32,783 nucleotides of DNA from Halocaridina rubra (GCA_037179515.1 JAXCGZ010021718.1:1-32783), one strand, 5' to 3'. Shown: positions 11,717 through 25,848, counted from the first letter of the stretch. Numbers and translations are program-made. Notes: generated by a model from the sequence alone, not told the origin.

Positions 11717-12616
11717 TTAAAAGACCAATATGAGCAGGACTCTATGACCATAGTGCAAAATGGTTCCTAAATATTTATTTACGCTGGAATTATAACGACT
11801 GCATAAATTTTAAGACAAGCAGAATTGCGCTTAAAAGCGACACCTGATGTTCCAGGCAAGATATGACAGAAACAAAAATTCCAAAGAGATAACAAGTTTG
11901 GAATCAAAACGTTAAAAAAAATTATTCTTGACATTTTTTTTTTCCTGTGATAAAACTGTCATACTTAGAACGAGTACAAGTTTCATTTCTCTCATTCTCT
12001 TATCATTCTATCAGTGCTAAAATAATGATGGCTAACCCATAACTGCAAAGTCACATGCGATGTCAATATCTGATAGTGCAATTACATCTACAACATACTG
12101 GAGTTATTCACAGAAAAAAAAATGCGAAACAGACCAAGAAAATTTTAATACCAATTAACTGCTTACATTGGAGTGCAGTAGACTGTGTAAAAATAAGAGC
12201 TAATGCATACAGAGAAATATAGAGAAATAAAAAAAACACGACAAAGCTCACTGAGGAAACAGTACATCATACATTGTACATCGAGGAAACTGTATATATC
12301 ATATACTGTACCAACTAGAAATTAATTACAAATTTGCAACAAGATAAAAACCTGTATTACCTACCCAAAAGTATTTTAATATGTATAAAATTTCTTGAAA
12401 AGTTAACAAAAGTCTCCAAATACGAAAAGATGGGTATGAGATTATTGAGTTAAATTCTTGAAATATTTTAGGCGCAACGTGGTTAGGTTCCAATGTGTGT
12501 ATGTATTGCTGCAATTCCATATAAAAGTCAAAATCTAAAAATCAATTGAACTAACTAGTTTTTAATATAATTCTAAAAAAAAAATTATATTTAAGTGTTC
12601 AAGCTGTTTTGAAAAC
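11717..12616. other. AT-rich stretch, no gene seen
   Basis: About 900 bp of A-rich sequence without repeats or gene-like frames. Confidence 0.55.

Positions 12617-12703
<87 letters not shown>
12617..12703. repeat. (AAT)n microsatellite forming the tail of SINE-B
   Basis: About 29 units. In the minus sense the array (TTA)n starts immediately after the SINE-B body end GGAAATAAGGTT, so it occupies the position of the element's 3' tail. Confidence 0.93.
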
Positions 12704-12705
<2 letters not shown>

Positions 12706-12883
12706 CCTTATTTCCATTATACAATGGGTATTCGTCAGCCGGGGCAAGCCCCAACCCCCCCACTGTGGTGCCCAACCACAGCAGTAACCTGCCAGTAAAC
12801 AGCGTAAACTCTCGGTCTTGGACGGGAACCGATCTCTCGACCTCGTGAATGCGAAGCCAGTGCGTTACCACTGTACTAGCCAG
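12704..12883 (-). mobile_element. SINE-B full copy, tRNA-derived
   Basis: Read on the minus strand, it starts CTGGCTAGTACAGTGG and aligns end to end with the copy at 28931-29110 (both about 180 bp, roughly 90% identical by eye). The head carries an A-box-like TGGCTAGTACAGTGG region and a B box in ATCGGTTCCCGTCC. The CTTCGCA segment matches the anticodon loop of a CGC-type tRNA-Ala, so a tRNA-Ala origin is plausible. The body ends GGAAATAAGGTT and runs straight into (TTA)n. No target duplication was identified. Confidence 0.85.
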
Positions 12884-13074
12884 AGTAAAAGTAGCAAACA
12901 CGTCCATTTTTACAAGCAGATGAGCTATAAAAATGCAGTGCAATAAAAAAAATTATATTAATATTAATATATTTGAATGACTACTTAAGTAAAGTAATAA
13001 TACTTTAGTACTTTAGTAAAGTAATAATAAATATGAAGACTAGTCGCCACAAATACTGTCGTAATAATATTGTA

Positions 13075-13127
13075 ATTGTTAACAACAATAACAACAATAA
13101 TAATAATAATTATAATAATAATAATGA
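13075..13127. repeat. (AAC)n/(AAT)n microsatellite
   Basis: Mixed AAC and AAT units with interruptions. Confidence 0.9.

Positions 13128-15183
<2,056 letters not shown>

Positions 15184-15254
<71 letters not shown>
15184..15254. repeat. (AT)n microsatellite, one slip
   Basis: About 35 units. Confidence 0.96.
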
Positions 15255-15259
<5 letters not shown>

Positions 15260-16190
15260 ACCTATTATATTAGCTGATATCTCAATTTCTCTACTTTCCT
15301 CCTTACCTTTTCAATTCATACCTATCCAAAGAACCTCTAAAAGGGGGAAGAAGAGATAATAGAGAGGGGACAGGGGATAGGATAAGCCAGAATGGCAAAT
15401 GGAATAGCAAGTAGGGCAAGAAAAGAGAGGATAAGTATAAGGTAGGCAAGCACTGGTAAAATAAGGTCGGGTAAAGTTCCTTTTCTCCCTTTTACCTCGT
15501 CTCCTTTTCATCACTTTACCTCTCTCTCTCTCCCTCTCCTCTTCGTCTTCTTCCTTCTGCTCCTCCTCCAGTACCTCCTAGGGCGCGCAGTCTCCCACTT
15601 TCTAGTCATATACAGCTCTCGCAGTGTAAATAATGGAGAGTTATTTGTGCACGTCACGGATGACAAAGAAAAATGCGAGCCGTCGATAGCGCAGCGTGGA
15701 AATGAATAGCGCCTTTTTCTGCTCCAAACTTTTCAATATGATAAAAAGGTCGATGCTTTTAACGCTGAAACAAATGGTCCTAGGCTCGTCCCATACATAC
15801 GGGGGATGGGAAAGGGGGGAGGGAAGGACCAAAAGAGGGAGCGCAGGTAGGAGGTTGGGATGGGGAAGGGGAGATGTTTCATTCTTTTTCTCTCTCTCTC
15901 TCTCTCTCTCCCCTCCTCCCCCTTCCATCAACCCCTTCATTTTACCTCTATGAATGTGATAGGAAATTCAGAGAAAGGAGTGAAAGGGGTTGATGAGACC
16001 CAACTTGGTATACCTGGCGATGGGGGGGGGGACCTTTCCCATAGTTTCCGTTTTCCACTGCCATTACAATGATGGAAACAATCAAGATCACGCATGACTG
16101 ACATTGAAATCTATAATCGCTTACACTACATTTATACAACGAACATTTCAAGGCACTATGCAGAAATAACACATATTCTTGTACATTATA
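15255..16190. other. Alternating purine- and pyrimidine-rich stretch, no gene called
   Basis: + strand purine-rich at 15340-15470, pyrimidine-rich at 15475-15560, G-rich at 15800-15870, then (CT)n at about 15889-15910 and a 10-base G run near 16022. Open frames here follow that composition. Confidence 0.5.
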
Positions 16191-16272
16191 TACATACACG
16201 CATACATACATACACATACATCATATCCCCCACTCACTCACACACATACATATATACATACACACATATATA
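16191..16272. repeat. Degenerate (CA)/(CATA) repeat
   Basis: Imperfect CATA, CACA and TATA units leading up to the GC-rich block. Confidence 0.8.
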
Positions 16273-16401
16273 CCGGACGCACGGACCCCCACCAGGGCGA
16301 CGGGCCGCGGGACGAGGCGAGCGACCCGAGGCAGCCCGCACCCGACCGGACGGGGCGCGACCCCGACCGACACGCGAGCGCGGACGCACCGCGAGCACGG
16401 C

Positions 16402-16404
<3 letters not shown>
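16273..16404. other. GC-rich, T-free block inside AT/CA repeats
   Basis: 132 bases with 25 A and no T on the + strand, about 81% G+C. Its left edge is ...CACACATATATA and its right edge goes straight into (TA)n. It is open in more than one frame, but the peptides are Arg/Pro/Gly-rich by composition and nothing suggests a protein. I cannot identify it: candidates are a foreign insertion, an rRNA-expansion-like GC fragment or an assembly artefact. Confidence 0.85.

Positions 16405-16490
<86 letters not shown>
16405..16490. repeat. (TA)n(CA)n microsatellite
   Basis: About 36 TA units, then about 7 CA units. Confidence 0.96.
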
Positions 16491-16557
16491 TGACATTGTT
16501 AAACTATGAATACTAATGCTACTGCCAATAGTAGACTGCACAATTCTAGAAACGGGG

Positions 16558-17536
<979 letters not shown>

Positions 17537-17596
17537 TAATAATAATAAGAATAATAATAATAATAATAGTAATAATAATAATAATTAATAATAATA
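17537..17596. repeat. (AAT)n microsatellite, interrupted
   Basis: About 18 units with AAG, AGT and ATT changes. Confidence 0.93.
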
Positions 17597-17789
17597 AAGC
17601 ATAGAATATTAATTACAATCATTTGTCATCCACCCCACATATCACATTCATATTATGAATATGAACCACCAGAATTAATTTAAAGGCGATAATCCAGGGA
17701 TTATTCAGATTTCCTATTAATACCACTATACCATAGATTAAGTGATAAAAGATTACAGGTATCATATACATATATACATACATACGTAA

Positions 17790-18445
17790 GAGGGTGTGAG
17801 TATGTGTGTGTGTGAGATAAAAAAAAAATAGGTGTGAGGGTGTGTGTGCGTGTGAGTGTAAGGGGTGACAAACTGAGTGTACAAGATGCAAAACTAGGAG
17901 TATAGTTGCGTGTATGGGTGTTTTTGTGCGTGTACATTTGTGTGGGGTGAAAAACCAGTTGTCGGGTTGTGTAAATTTGTAGTGTGCGGTTGTGTGTGGT
18001 GTATTTGTATGGGAAGAAAGACTCATCGTATGGCACTGTATGTGTGCGTGTGAATGGGGTGGTAAACTATATGTCTGTTTGTGTGTACGCGTGAACGGAG
18101 TGGTAAACTATGAGTTTGTGCGTGTGTGTGCGTAAGGTGTGATAAACTAGGTACATGGTGTGTGGGCATGAGTTATATTGCATGCTTGTAAGAAGAGATA
18201 CAGTAGGCGCATAGGTGTGTGTGGGTGTGTATAGGGTGATATACTGGGTGTGTGTATAGGGTGATATACTGGGTGTGTGTATGGGATGATAATATAGGTG
18301 TAAAGATTGTGTATGGGTATCTATGTTCGCGTCTATGGGGAGATATACTAAGTGTATGTGTATCTATGATCTTATCTGTGGGGAGATAAAATAGAAAAGT
18401 GTGTGTATACGTGTGCGTGCGCGGAGATGAATGGGGTGTATGGCA
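17790..18445. repeat. Degenerate G/T-rich minisatellite
   Basis: About 650 bp built from variants of GTGTGTGTAT plus GGGTGATATACT or GGTGATAAACTA. The cleanest part, 18222-18295, has units of about 25 bp in tandem, two of them almost identical. Elsewhere (18040-18160) the same landmarks recur at about 50 bp. The + strand is strikingly poor in C, so the minus strand is open for long stretches and gives Thr/His-rich frames that are not genes. Confidence 0.8.
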
Positions 18446-18667
18446 TTGTGTATATCTTATATAATAAAAAAAAGTCAGACTGACTATACCAGTTGATGTA
18501 AAGCGGGAAAAATAATTGTCAGTGACCGGTGGATGGACTTCCGTCTCTAAATTAAGATTATGAAAAACAATTTTTTTTAGGTAGAAAATTTTCAGAATGC
18601 CGAGAATCACTAATAATACAGGGACTAATATTTGAAAACTTGGAGTCTATACACATACGACTAAATA
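18446..18667. other. AT-rich stretch, no gene seen
   Basis: Nothing recognised between the minisatellite and the next (AAT)n array. Confidence 0.5.
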
Positions 18668-18711
18668 TAATAATAATAATAATAATAATAATATAATAAT
18701 AATAATAATAT
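18668..18711. repeat. (AAT)n microsatellite
   Basis: About 14 units with one slip. Confidence 0.93.
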
Positions 18712-19504
18712 ATGCATAACAGAGAGGAAAAATAAATGAAAATACTCTCTAAGTGACCATAGAACTGTACTTCATAGCCTAGGCCAAGGGAGCGTTAGAG
18801 AGGGGAGCGAGAGTTCTGGAGCATTGTTTATAGCCTCTTGATTTATATTCCCCTTATATCATCATTTACTTGCATTAATTATGAAGATGCTTTCGGGGTT
18901 TATTATCAAAATAAATATTACCAAAACCATTTGAAATATATAGAGATGTAAATAGGCATAATGAATCACGGCATTTTATGATCATGGTTAATTATATAGA
19001 CTCAGACTAGAAATAAATAGCAGAGATCTTTAATTCACGATGATTAGGTATAGGCCTATTTATCGACAGTAGAGGTGGTGTTATTACTTCGTATAGAAAA
19101 GACTGGTAATGAAGGGGAATTCAAACCTACAAGATCATATTCATAAAGGTGAATTGTATATATTTTGTACTATTATATATCGCTTCTCAATTAAATTAAA
19201 AAATAGAAAGTTATCTTTGTTTCACGGACAACTTTCTATTGGCGGTGGGCTCACTCAATCTAGATGCAAAGTTTTATATAATGCTAGACAATTATTAAGA
19301 GGTAGTAACTGAAATGACATAAAAGTGTGTACATGGCGAAGTGCAATAATGATATAAAAAAAATTCTCATCTATTTTAATATGTCACCTGTTTTCCTGTT
19401 TATAATAAAATGCACATTTTATTCATACAACTATCGTTTGTTAATTTCCGGTTTTCTTGTTGGCCTACCTCTACCTTTCCTTTGCCCCACTTCCCATCCT
19501 CAAA
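18712..19504. other. AT-rich stretch, no gene seen
   Basis: About 800 bp without recognisable features. Confidence 0.5.
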
Positions 19505-19536
19505 GGAAATAAATAAATAAATAAATAAATAAATAA
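19505..19536. repeat. (AAAT)n microsatellite
   Basis: About 8 units. Confidence 0.95.
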
Positions 19537-19538
19537 AA

Positions 19539-19685
19539 AACTTGGAAGACGTAGCCCAAAGCGTAGTGGAAGATGAGAGGAAGAGGACAGGAGGAAAAAT
19601 CAAGAGGCGCAATCTTAAGACATACAAATCGGGTGGGCCCATTGAGGCTCCAGCTCCGGACACGAGCAACGGGGATAAAGGATGA
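19539..19685 (+). pseudogene. Possible retroelement ORF end (weak)
   Basis: This stretch is open in one + strand frame for 48 codons and ends in TGA at 19683-19685. Its base composition is balanced and coding-like compared with its surroundings, and the encoded end reads APAPDTSNGDKG. Directly after the stop come two tandem 22-bp units built on ATGATAAATG, as might follow a LINE 3' end. I do not recognise a specific family motif, so this is a suggestion only. The upstream end is lost in the (AAAT)n array. Confidence 0.25.
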
Positions 19686-19735
19686 TAAATGGAGAATAAT
19701 GCTATGATAAATGAAGAATAATGCCTTGATAAATG
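19682..19735. repeat. 22-bp tandem repeat, about 2.5 units
   Basis: Units at 19682-19703 and 19704-19725 share ATGATAAATG.AGAATAATGC; a partial third unit follows. Confidence 0.75.
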
Positions 19736-20099
19736 TGTGACGGGCCAAGGAGGCGAAGAGCGACGGTAGAGGGGTTAGAGGGGGAGGTTCCAAAGGAGGA
19801 GGAGGAGGAGGGTGTATTGTGGGAAGAGTAGTATACAAAGCAAGAGAAAAAAAAAATCGAACATGAAGGTGAGACTCAAAGACTGTATAATACAAGACAA
19901 GACTTGGAATTGCGTTAATACGAAGAAAAAAAAATATGAAGGACTGCTATTCCTAAAAAAATAGTGATGCTAAAGATTGTCCAACTCTGTATTTGTTGCA
20001 ATGATCTAGAAACCTGCAAATGTTATCTAAATTTGTAGTTATGTATTGCCATATTGGCCATTAACAAACGCGTTACTGATTCTTCTTCATTCAAACCAA

Positions 20100-20100
<1 letters not shown>

Positions 20101-20182
<82 letters not shown>
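20101..20182. repeat. (AT)n microsatellite
   Basis: About 40 units. It forms the left boundary of the LINE remnant that follows. 19740-20100 shows no gene; its + strand is purine-rich at 19745-19860. Confidence 0.97.
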
Positions 20183-20183
<1 letters not shown>

Positions 20184-20184
20184 T

Positions 20185-20358
20185 GTGCTGAGGATGGAGC
20201 TGTCAAGAGGTAGGAGGAGAAGTAGGCCAAAAAGGAGGTTCATGGATGTGGAAAGGGAGGACATGAGGGTGCGTAGTGTGACGGAGGAGGACCCAGGGGA
20301 TAGGGTGATATGGAAACGGTTGATACGTTGCTTTATTATATGCTTAATTAAACAATAG
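20185..20358 (+). pseudogene. LINE reverse-transcriptase C-terminal remnant
   Basis: A frame of 57 codons without internal stops (TAG at 20356-20358) encodes segments that read RPKRRFMDV, EREDM and TEEDPGDRVIWKRLIRC in that order. This order, (G)RPK+RW/FMD..+EDM......EEDA.DR..W+.LIR, is the usual C-terminal tail of many arthropod and other invertebrate non-LTR retrotransposon reverse transcriptases. The RT core, the endonuclease and everything upstream are absent: the frame starts at the edge of the (AT)n tract. The usual closing residues after LIR-C (a GDP or ADP type ending) are replaced by an unrelated Ile/Leu-rich end, so the element is broken at both sides. It is a non-functional fragment. 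I cannot assign the clade by eye. Confidence 0.72.
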
Positions 20359-20406
20359 AAGATTAAATCATAGCTATGCAGCCCCCCCAAAAAAATATAT
20401 AAAAAA

Positions 20407-20409
<3 letters not shown>

Positions 20410-20500
<91 letters not shown>
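20410..20500. repeat. (AT)n microsatellite
   Basis: About 45 units. With 20101-20182 it brackets the LINE remnant. 20501-21090 beyond shows no gene. Confidence 0.97.
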
Positions 20501-20503
<3 letters not shown>

Positions 20504-21087
20504 TATATAAATAAACAAATTATTAAAATACAACACAGGGAGAAAAAAAAAATGTCATTCCTAAATTTCTAATTTCAAATACACCACAACTCCTCCAGAG
20601 GGATTTATCATTTCATAGAATATGGGATATGTACACAGAGATTTTGTCATATCCGGAGGGGTGGTTGGATGACACTCAAAATTCATGTGCACAACGATGT
20701 ATGAACAATACGAGTGGCGAACGAATACACACATACAGTTAAGTAAAGGCTATTGGTAGCTCTTATTAGCTACTGCATAGTCTACTTCGGATGTGATAAG
20801 AAACAATATGTAAAAAGTAAAATCAAGTTAATTTTGCATCTATATAAAAAAAAAATTCATTATTTTTTGGAGTCTAATTTAGAGAAGATCTGTAAGAGGA
20901 AAAAAAGTGTAGTACCTGATTTTTTTTTCATATAATTACTTTAGATAAACACCCGAATACTTAAAAAAATGGTATTTTGTAAGTTATCTTGAATTTGAGA
21001 GCGACTCTAGTGACTGGTTGAACTAAATAACTACTGTTTCTAACGCATTGCAACCAGTGGCAAAAATCATACCCTAAAACATGTGCC

Positions 21088-21093
<6 letters not shown>

Positions 21094-21168
<75 letters not shown>
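21094..21168. repeat. (GA)n microsatellite
   Basis: About 37 units. It starts a purine-rich region that runs to about 21800. Confidence 0.97.
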
Positions 21169-21170
<2 letters not shown>

Positions 21171-21241
21171 ATGTAAGTATTCTTAGCAGTAAAAAGACGT
21201 ATTACAAATGATAATGATAAGGTCAAGTCCTTGTAAAGGGT

Positions 21242-21314
21242 AGGAAGGGGTGTGTGGGGTGGGGGGAGGTAGAAGAATAGGAAGGGGTGTGTGGGGTGGG
21301 GGAGGTAGAAGAAT
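21242..21314. repeat. 36-37-bp tandem duplication, G-rich
   Basis: Units 21242-21278 and 21279-21314 differ only by one G. Each starts AGGAAGGGG and ends AGGTAGAAGAAT. The G runs give quadruplex potential. Confidence 0.85.
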
Positions 21315-21321
21315 ATTCCAG

Positions 21322-21408
21322 CAAAGAGATAAGGGAATTAAGCGTATATGGAAGAGAGGAGACAGGAACATATGGAGAACACTGGCCAGAAACACCGACC
21401 CCACATGA
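21322..21408 (+). pseudogene. LINE reverse-transcriptase terminal remnant with stop
   Basis: In one + strand frame the last residues before a TGA at 21406-21408 read GDRNIWRTLARNTDPT. The pattern DR..WR.L.RN.DPT at the very end of a frame is common at the C-terminus of invertebrate non-LTR retrotransposon polyproteins. After the stop, the sequence continues as AAGTGGGAAAAG and then a GAA/GGA-rich run to about 21460, as expected for a short LINE 3' UTR and purine-rich tail. About 29 codons are readable; upstream the frame meets the tandem repeat at 21242-21314. It is a 5'-truncated relic, on the same strand as the remnant at 20185-20358 but with a different ending, so probably a different family. 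Confidence 0.6.
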
Positions 21409-21472
21409 AAGTGGGAAAAGATGTTGACGAAGAAGAAGAGGAGGAGGAAGAGAGGAGAAATTGGAAGAAGAC

Positions 21473-21786
21473 GCAAAGAGATTTAAGTTAAAAAAAAAAT
21501 AAATGAAAAATGGTCTATGGGAGTGTGTGGGTCACACTGGAAGGGCAGTAGAAGAGAGACAAGAATGGGGGTGGAAGAGAGGAAGGTGGGAATGGGGGGG
21601 TGAAAGAGAGAAGCAAAGAGAGCAAGTTAAAGAAAAATAAAAAAATACATGAAAAATGGTGTATGGGAGTGTATGGGTCACACTGGGAGGGCGGTAGAAG
21701 AGACAAGAATGGGGGTGGAGGGGAGGAAAGTAAGAATGGGGGTGGAGGAGAGGAAGGTGGGAATGGGGGGGGTTGAAAGAGAGAAG
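21473..21786. repeat. Purine-rich tandem duplication, unit about 140 bp
   Basis: Copy 1 is about 21473-21612 and copy 2 about 21613-21786. Both start GCAAAGAGA, pass through GAAAAATGG, TATGGGAGTGT and GGGTCACACTGG, and end GAAAGAGAGAAG. Copy 2 has an extra 28-bp internal unit (AAGAATGGGGGTGGAGG repeated at about 21700-21755), which explains its greater length. Confidence 0.85.
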
Positions 21787-22612
<826 letters not shown>

Positions 22613-23528
22613 AATATAATCTCTTGCAGACTCACAAGACATTAACTCCGAAATAAACTATATGAATGAATGATTGATATATATAAATCACATTCCTCAC
22701 ACAAGATATATTTTTGATAGAATCTGTAGGCTATGCCGGAATTTAAATTATTTCCATTCTCTCAGCGCTTCAATCAGACCAAAAAAAAAAAAAAAAAAAA
22801 TGTACCCAACACTTCGTTCAAAACCAAAAATTGTCTTAGACAATTTTGATAGAAATTTTTATGTTTCATAAGTCTTTCGTTTAAAATTGGCCAACGGTAG
22901 ATGCAGTTCCACAACGCTCATGGAATATTAACGGGTAAATTCACAGTGAATTAAATTCCACATGGCTCTCCCGTCTTTAGCGACACGGGAATTACAGTAT
23001 GTTAACACCGGGGAAAATTGTATTAATATATTTTAAAGTTTACTAGAAGTAATCTTAGGTTCTACTTTAGCGTGCGGCATACCTCAGAATCTGGTTAGGT
23101 TAGATTATGGTACAGTTGGCTACAGATAGTGAGGTTGACCGCATAAAACAATCCAGATTTCTATGAAACAACATAAAAGTTCATACAAACATCATTTAAA
23201 ATATCTAAAAATGTAAGAATCCCTGAAAGTAATAATAAATAACTTTTAAAACTTCAAATCATTATTCCCTAGGGAGTACATCCCCTCCATTTTAGTATAT
23301 ACATAACACTGTTCCGGGTTACATAAGACCCTATAGCCATTTATGACTCAAACAATTTTCATTATTTATATTTCCAATTTGATTCTCCAAGAAAAATTTC
23401 ATATATGGGATTCAATTAGCAAGTCACAGAAACCTGCGAATGAGGCGAGGTTTAAACAAAAGGTGCGAAATTACCATTTTACTTGACTCAAGTATTCTTC
23501 CCATACCTGTTAAGCATATACTTTATTT
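22613..23528. other. AT-rich stretch, no gene seen
   Basis: Contains a 20-base A run at 22781-22800 and a GGTTAGGTTAG motif near 23093. No gene recognised. Confidence 0.5.
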
Positions 23529-23621
23529 TAAACTTATTTACACGATGGTGCTTCCTGATTGGCTAGGTAAAAAGACTTAGCCAATTGGCTTATCAACGCC
23601 ATTGTGTCTAGACTAAGTTTA
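23529..23621. repeat. Imperfect inverted repeat, possible decayed MITE
   Basis: The left arm contains TAAACTTA, ACACGATGGTG and ATTGGCTA. The right arm contains their approximate complements in reverse order: TAGCCAAT, CGCCATTGTGT and TAAGTTTA. Weaker pairing (GCATATA, TTAA) extends outside to about 23510 and 23635. The arms need several gaps to align. No clear target duplication seen. Confidence 0.5.
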
Positions 23622-23639
23622 TATATGCGGTTAAATCTA

Positions 23640-24079
23640 GACGTGTTTACTTTACGGGTGTTTGACGGCTGAATGAAGAAGAAAAAGAAGAACTTGTGTT
23701 GACTCTGGGAGAAATTTTTGTTTCTATTAAGAAAACAGAGGAAGCAAATAAACCAAATAAAATGGGCCTATGGTGCTTACACACATACATATGCTAAAAT
23801 AGACCCAGGCAGATAATTCGAATTCTTTCATGCGTCCATTTTGTCTTTTATTTTGCTCCTTATTTAATGCCTAACAGAATAAGCTAGACTTTCCCTTATG
23901 TTGTTTATTTTTCATTATCAAGATAAATATGTTGGGATGATTTGTCTACCTCAAACTCCCTCCACCCCCCTCCAACCCTCCTGCCTTCTGACAAGGCTTA
24001 AATATGTATTTATGTACACTTATTTATTTTTCACCCCACTTTCTCATTCACCTTCTTAGGCTTAACTTCCATAAAAGAG
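23640..24079. other. Non-coding stretch, no gene seen
   Basis: AAG-rich at 23675-23695 and C-rich at 23955-23985. No gene recognised. Confidence 0.45.
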
Positions 24080-24235
24080 GTATTATTGTTATCATCATCA
24101 TCATCATCATTATTATTATTATCCTTATTATTATCATTATTATTGTTATTATTACTACTACAGCTACTACAACAACAGCAACTGCAACTACTACTACTGA
24201 TACTATTATTATTTATAATATTTCTGTTAATACTT

Positions 24236-24292
<57 letters not shown>
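24080..24292. repeat. Complex trinucleotide array, ATC/ATT/ACT/CAA to (AAT)n
   Basis: (ATC)n, (ATT)n, then ACT/CAA/CAG variants to about 24210, followed by a clean (AAT)n of about 18 units at 24237-24292. The long single-residue frames on both strands come from the repeat. Confidence 0.95.
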
Positions 24293-24294
<2 letters not shown>

Positions 24295-24730
24295 TAATGC
24301 GACTACGATGAAAAAGAGTACCCTACCCTGTCTGCATATAGAGGTATTGCGTACATGAAAACGTTGTCCGTTTGTCACACAAGTAGCAAAATGACATGAA
24401 ATAAATCACTCGTGCACAAAAACATAACCTAAAACTAAACCTAACAATGAGAGACGTATTATGGAGGCCTTTAAAAAAAATTGTGCCCTCAATGCTAGGC
24501 TGGCTGGCTGTTCCCCGCTTGACGTCACTATGTTTACACTGTAGAGAAAAGACCACAACGCAGGCCCACAGGATAAACACGAAAAACGCAACCAAAACAT
24601 TCAATAAATCAAGGAAATACATCAACCAAAAGGAAAATGTAAAAGGATATTTCAGACGAAAAAAAAAAAAGACTTCTAAAAATGTGTGTGTGACAACGAG
24701 TTATTCAAGCTGTATAAATAAATATATAAG
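24293..24730. other. Unique stretch, no gene called
   Basis: Balanced composition at 24440-24560, unlike the AT-rich surroundings, with open frames on both strands (for example 24323-24625 -). A TGACGTCA-like site (TTGACGTCAC) lies near 24519. I recognise no domain. Confidence 0.4.
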
Positions 24731-24775
24731 AGCATCTTGGCGCACATCTTTTTCTGTCTTAGGTTCGAATCCCGA

Positions 24776-24778
<3 letters not shown>
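24731..24778 (+). other. tRNA-like 3' half (B box) abutting (AT)n
   Basis: A canonical B box, GGTTCGAATCC, lies at about 24761-24771 and is followed by CGACC, then directly by (AT)n. The upstream part (GCATCTTGGCGCAC) could be a decayed tRNA-like middle. No convincing A box or acceptor stem remains. It is most likely the head of another degraded SINE, or a tRNA pseudogene fragment. Confidence 0.45.

Positions 24779-24860
<82 letters not shown>
24779..24860. repeat. (AT)n microsatellite
   Basis: About 41 units, starting directly after the tRNA-like fragment. Confidence 0.97.
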
Positions 24861-24862
<2 letters not shown>

Positions 24863-24892
24863 CACAAACTGTTAGCATACAGCACTAAATAG

Positions 24893-25848
<956 letters not shown>

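Noticed and set aside
17619..18610. Minus-strand Thr/His-rich frames of 111-145 codons
   Set aside because: They follow from the C-poor G/T minisatellite; several overlapping frames stay open at once, which argues against coding.
22781..22800. 20-base A run as a retroposon poly(A) tail, also 9478-9499 and 28489-28506
   Set aside because: No retroposon body or target duplication was found beside any of them.
23085..23110. GGTTAGGTTAG motif as an interstitial arthropod telomere repeat (TTAGG)
   Set aside because: Only about two units are present, too few to separate from chance.
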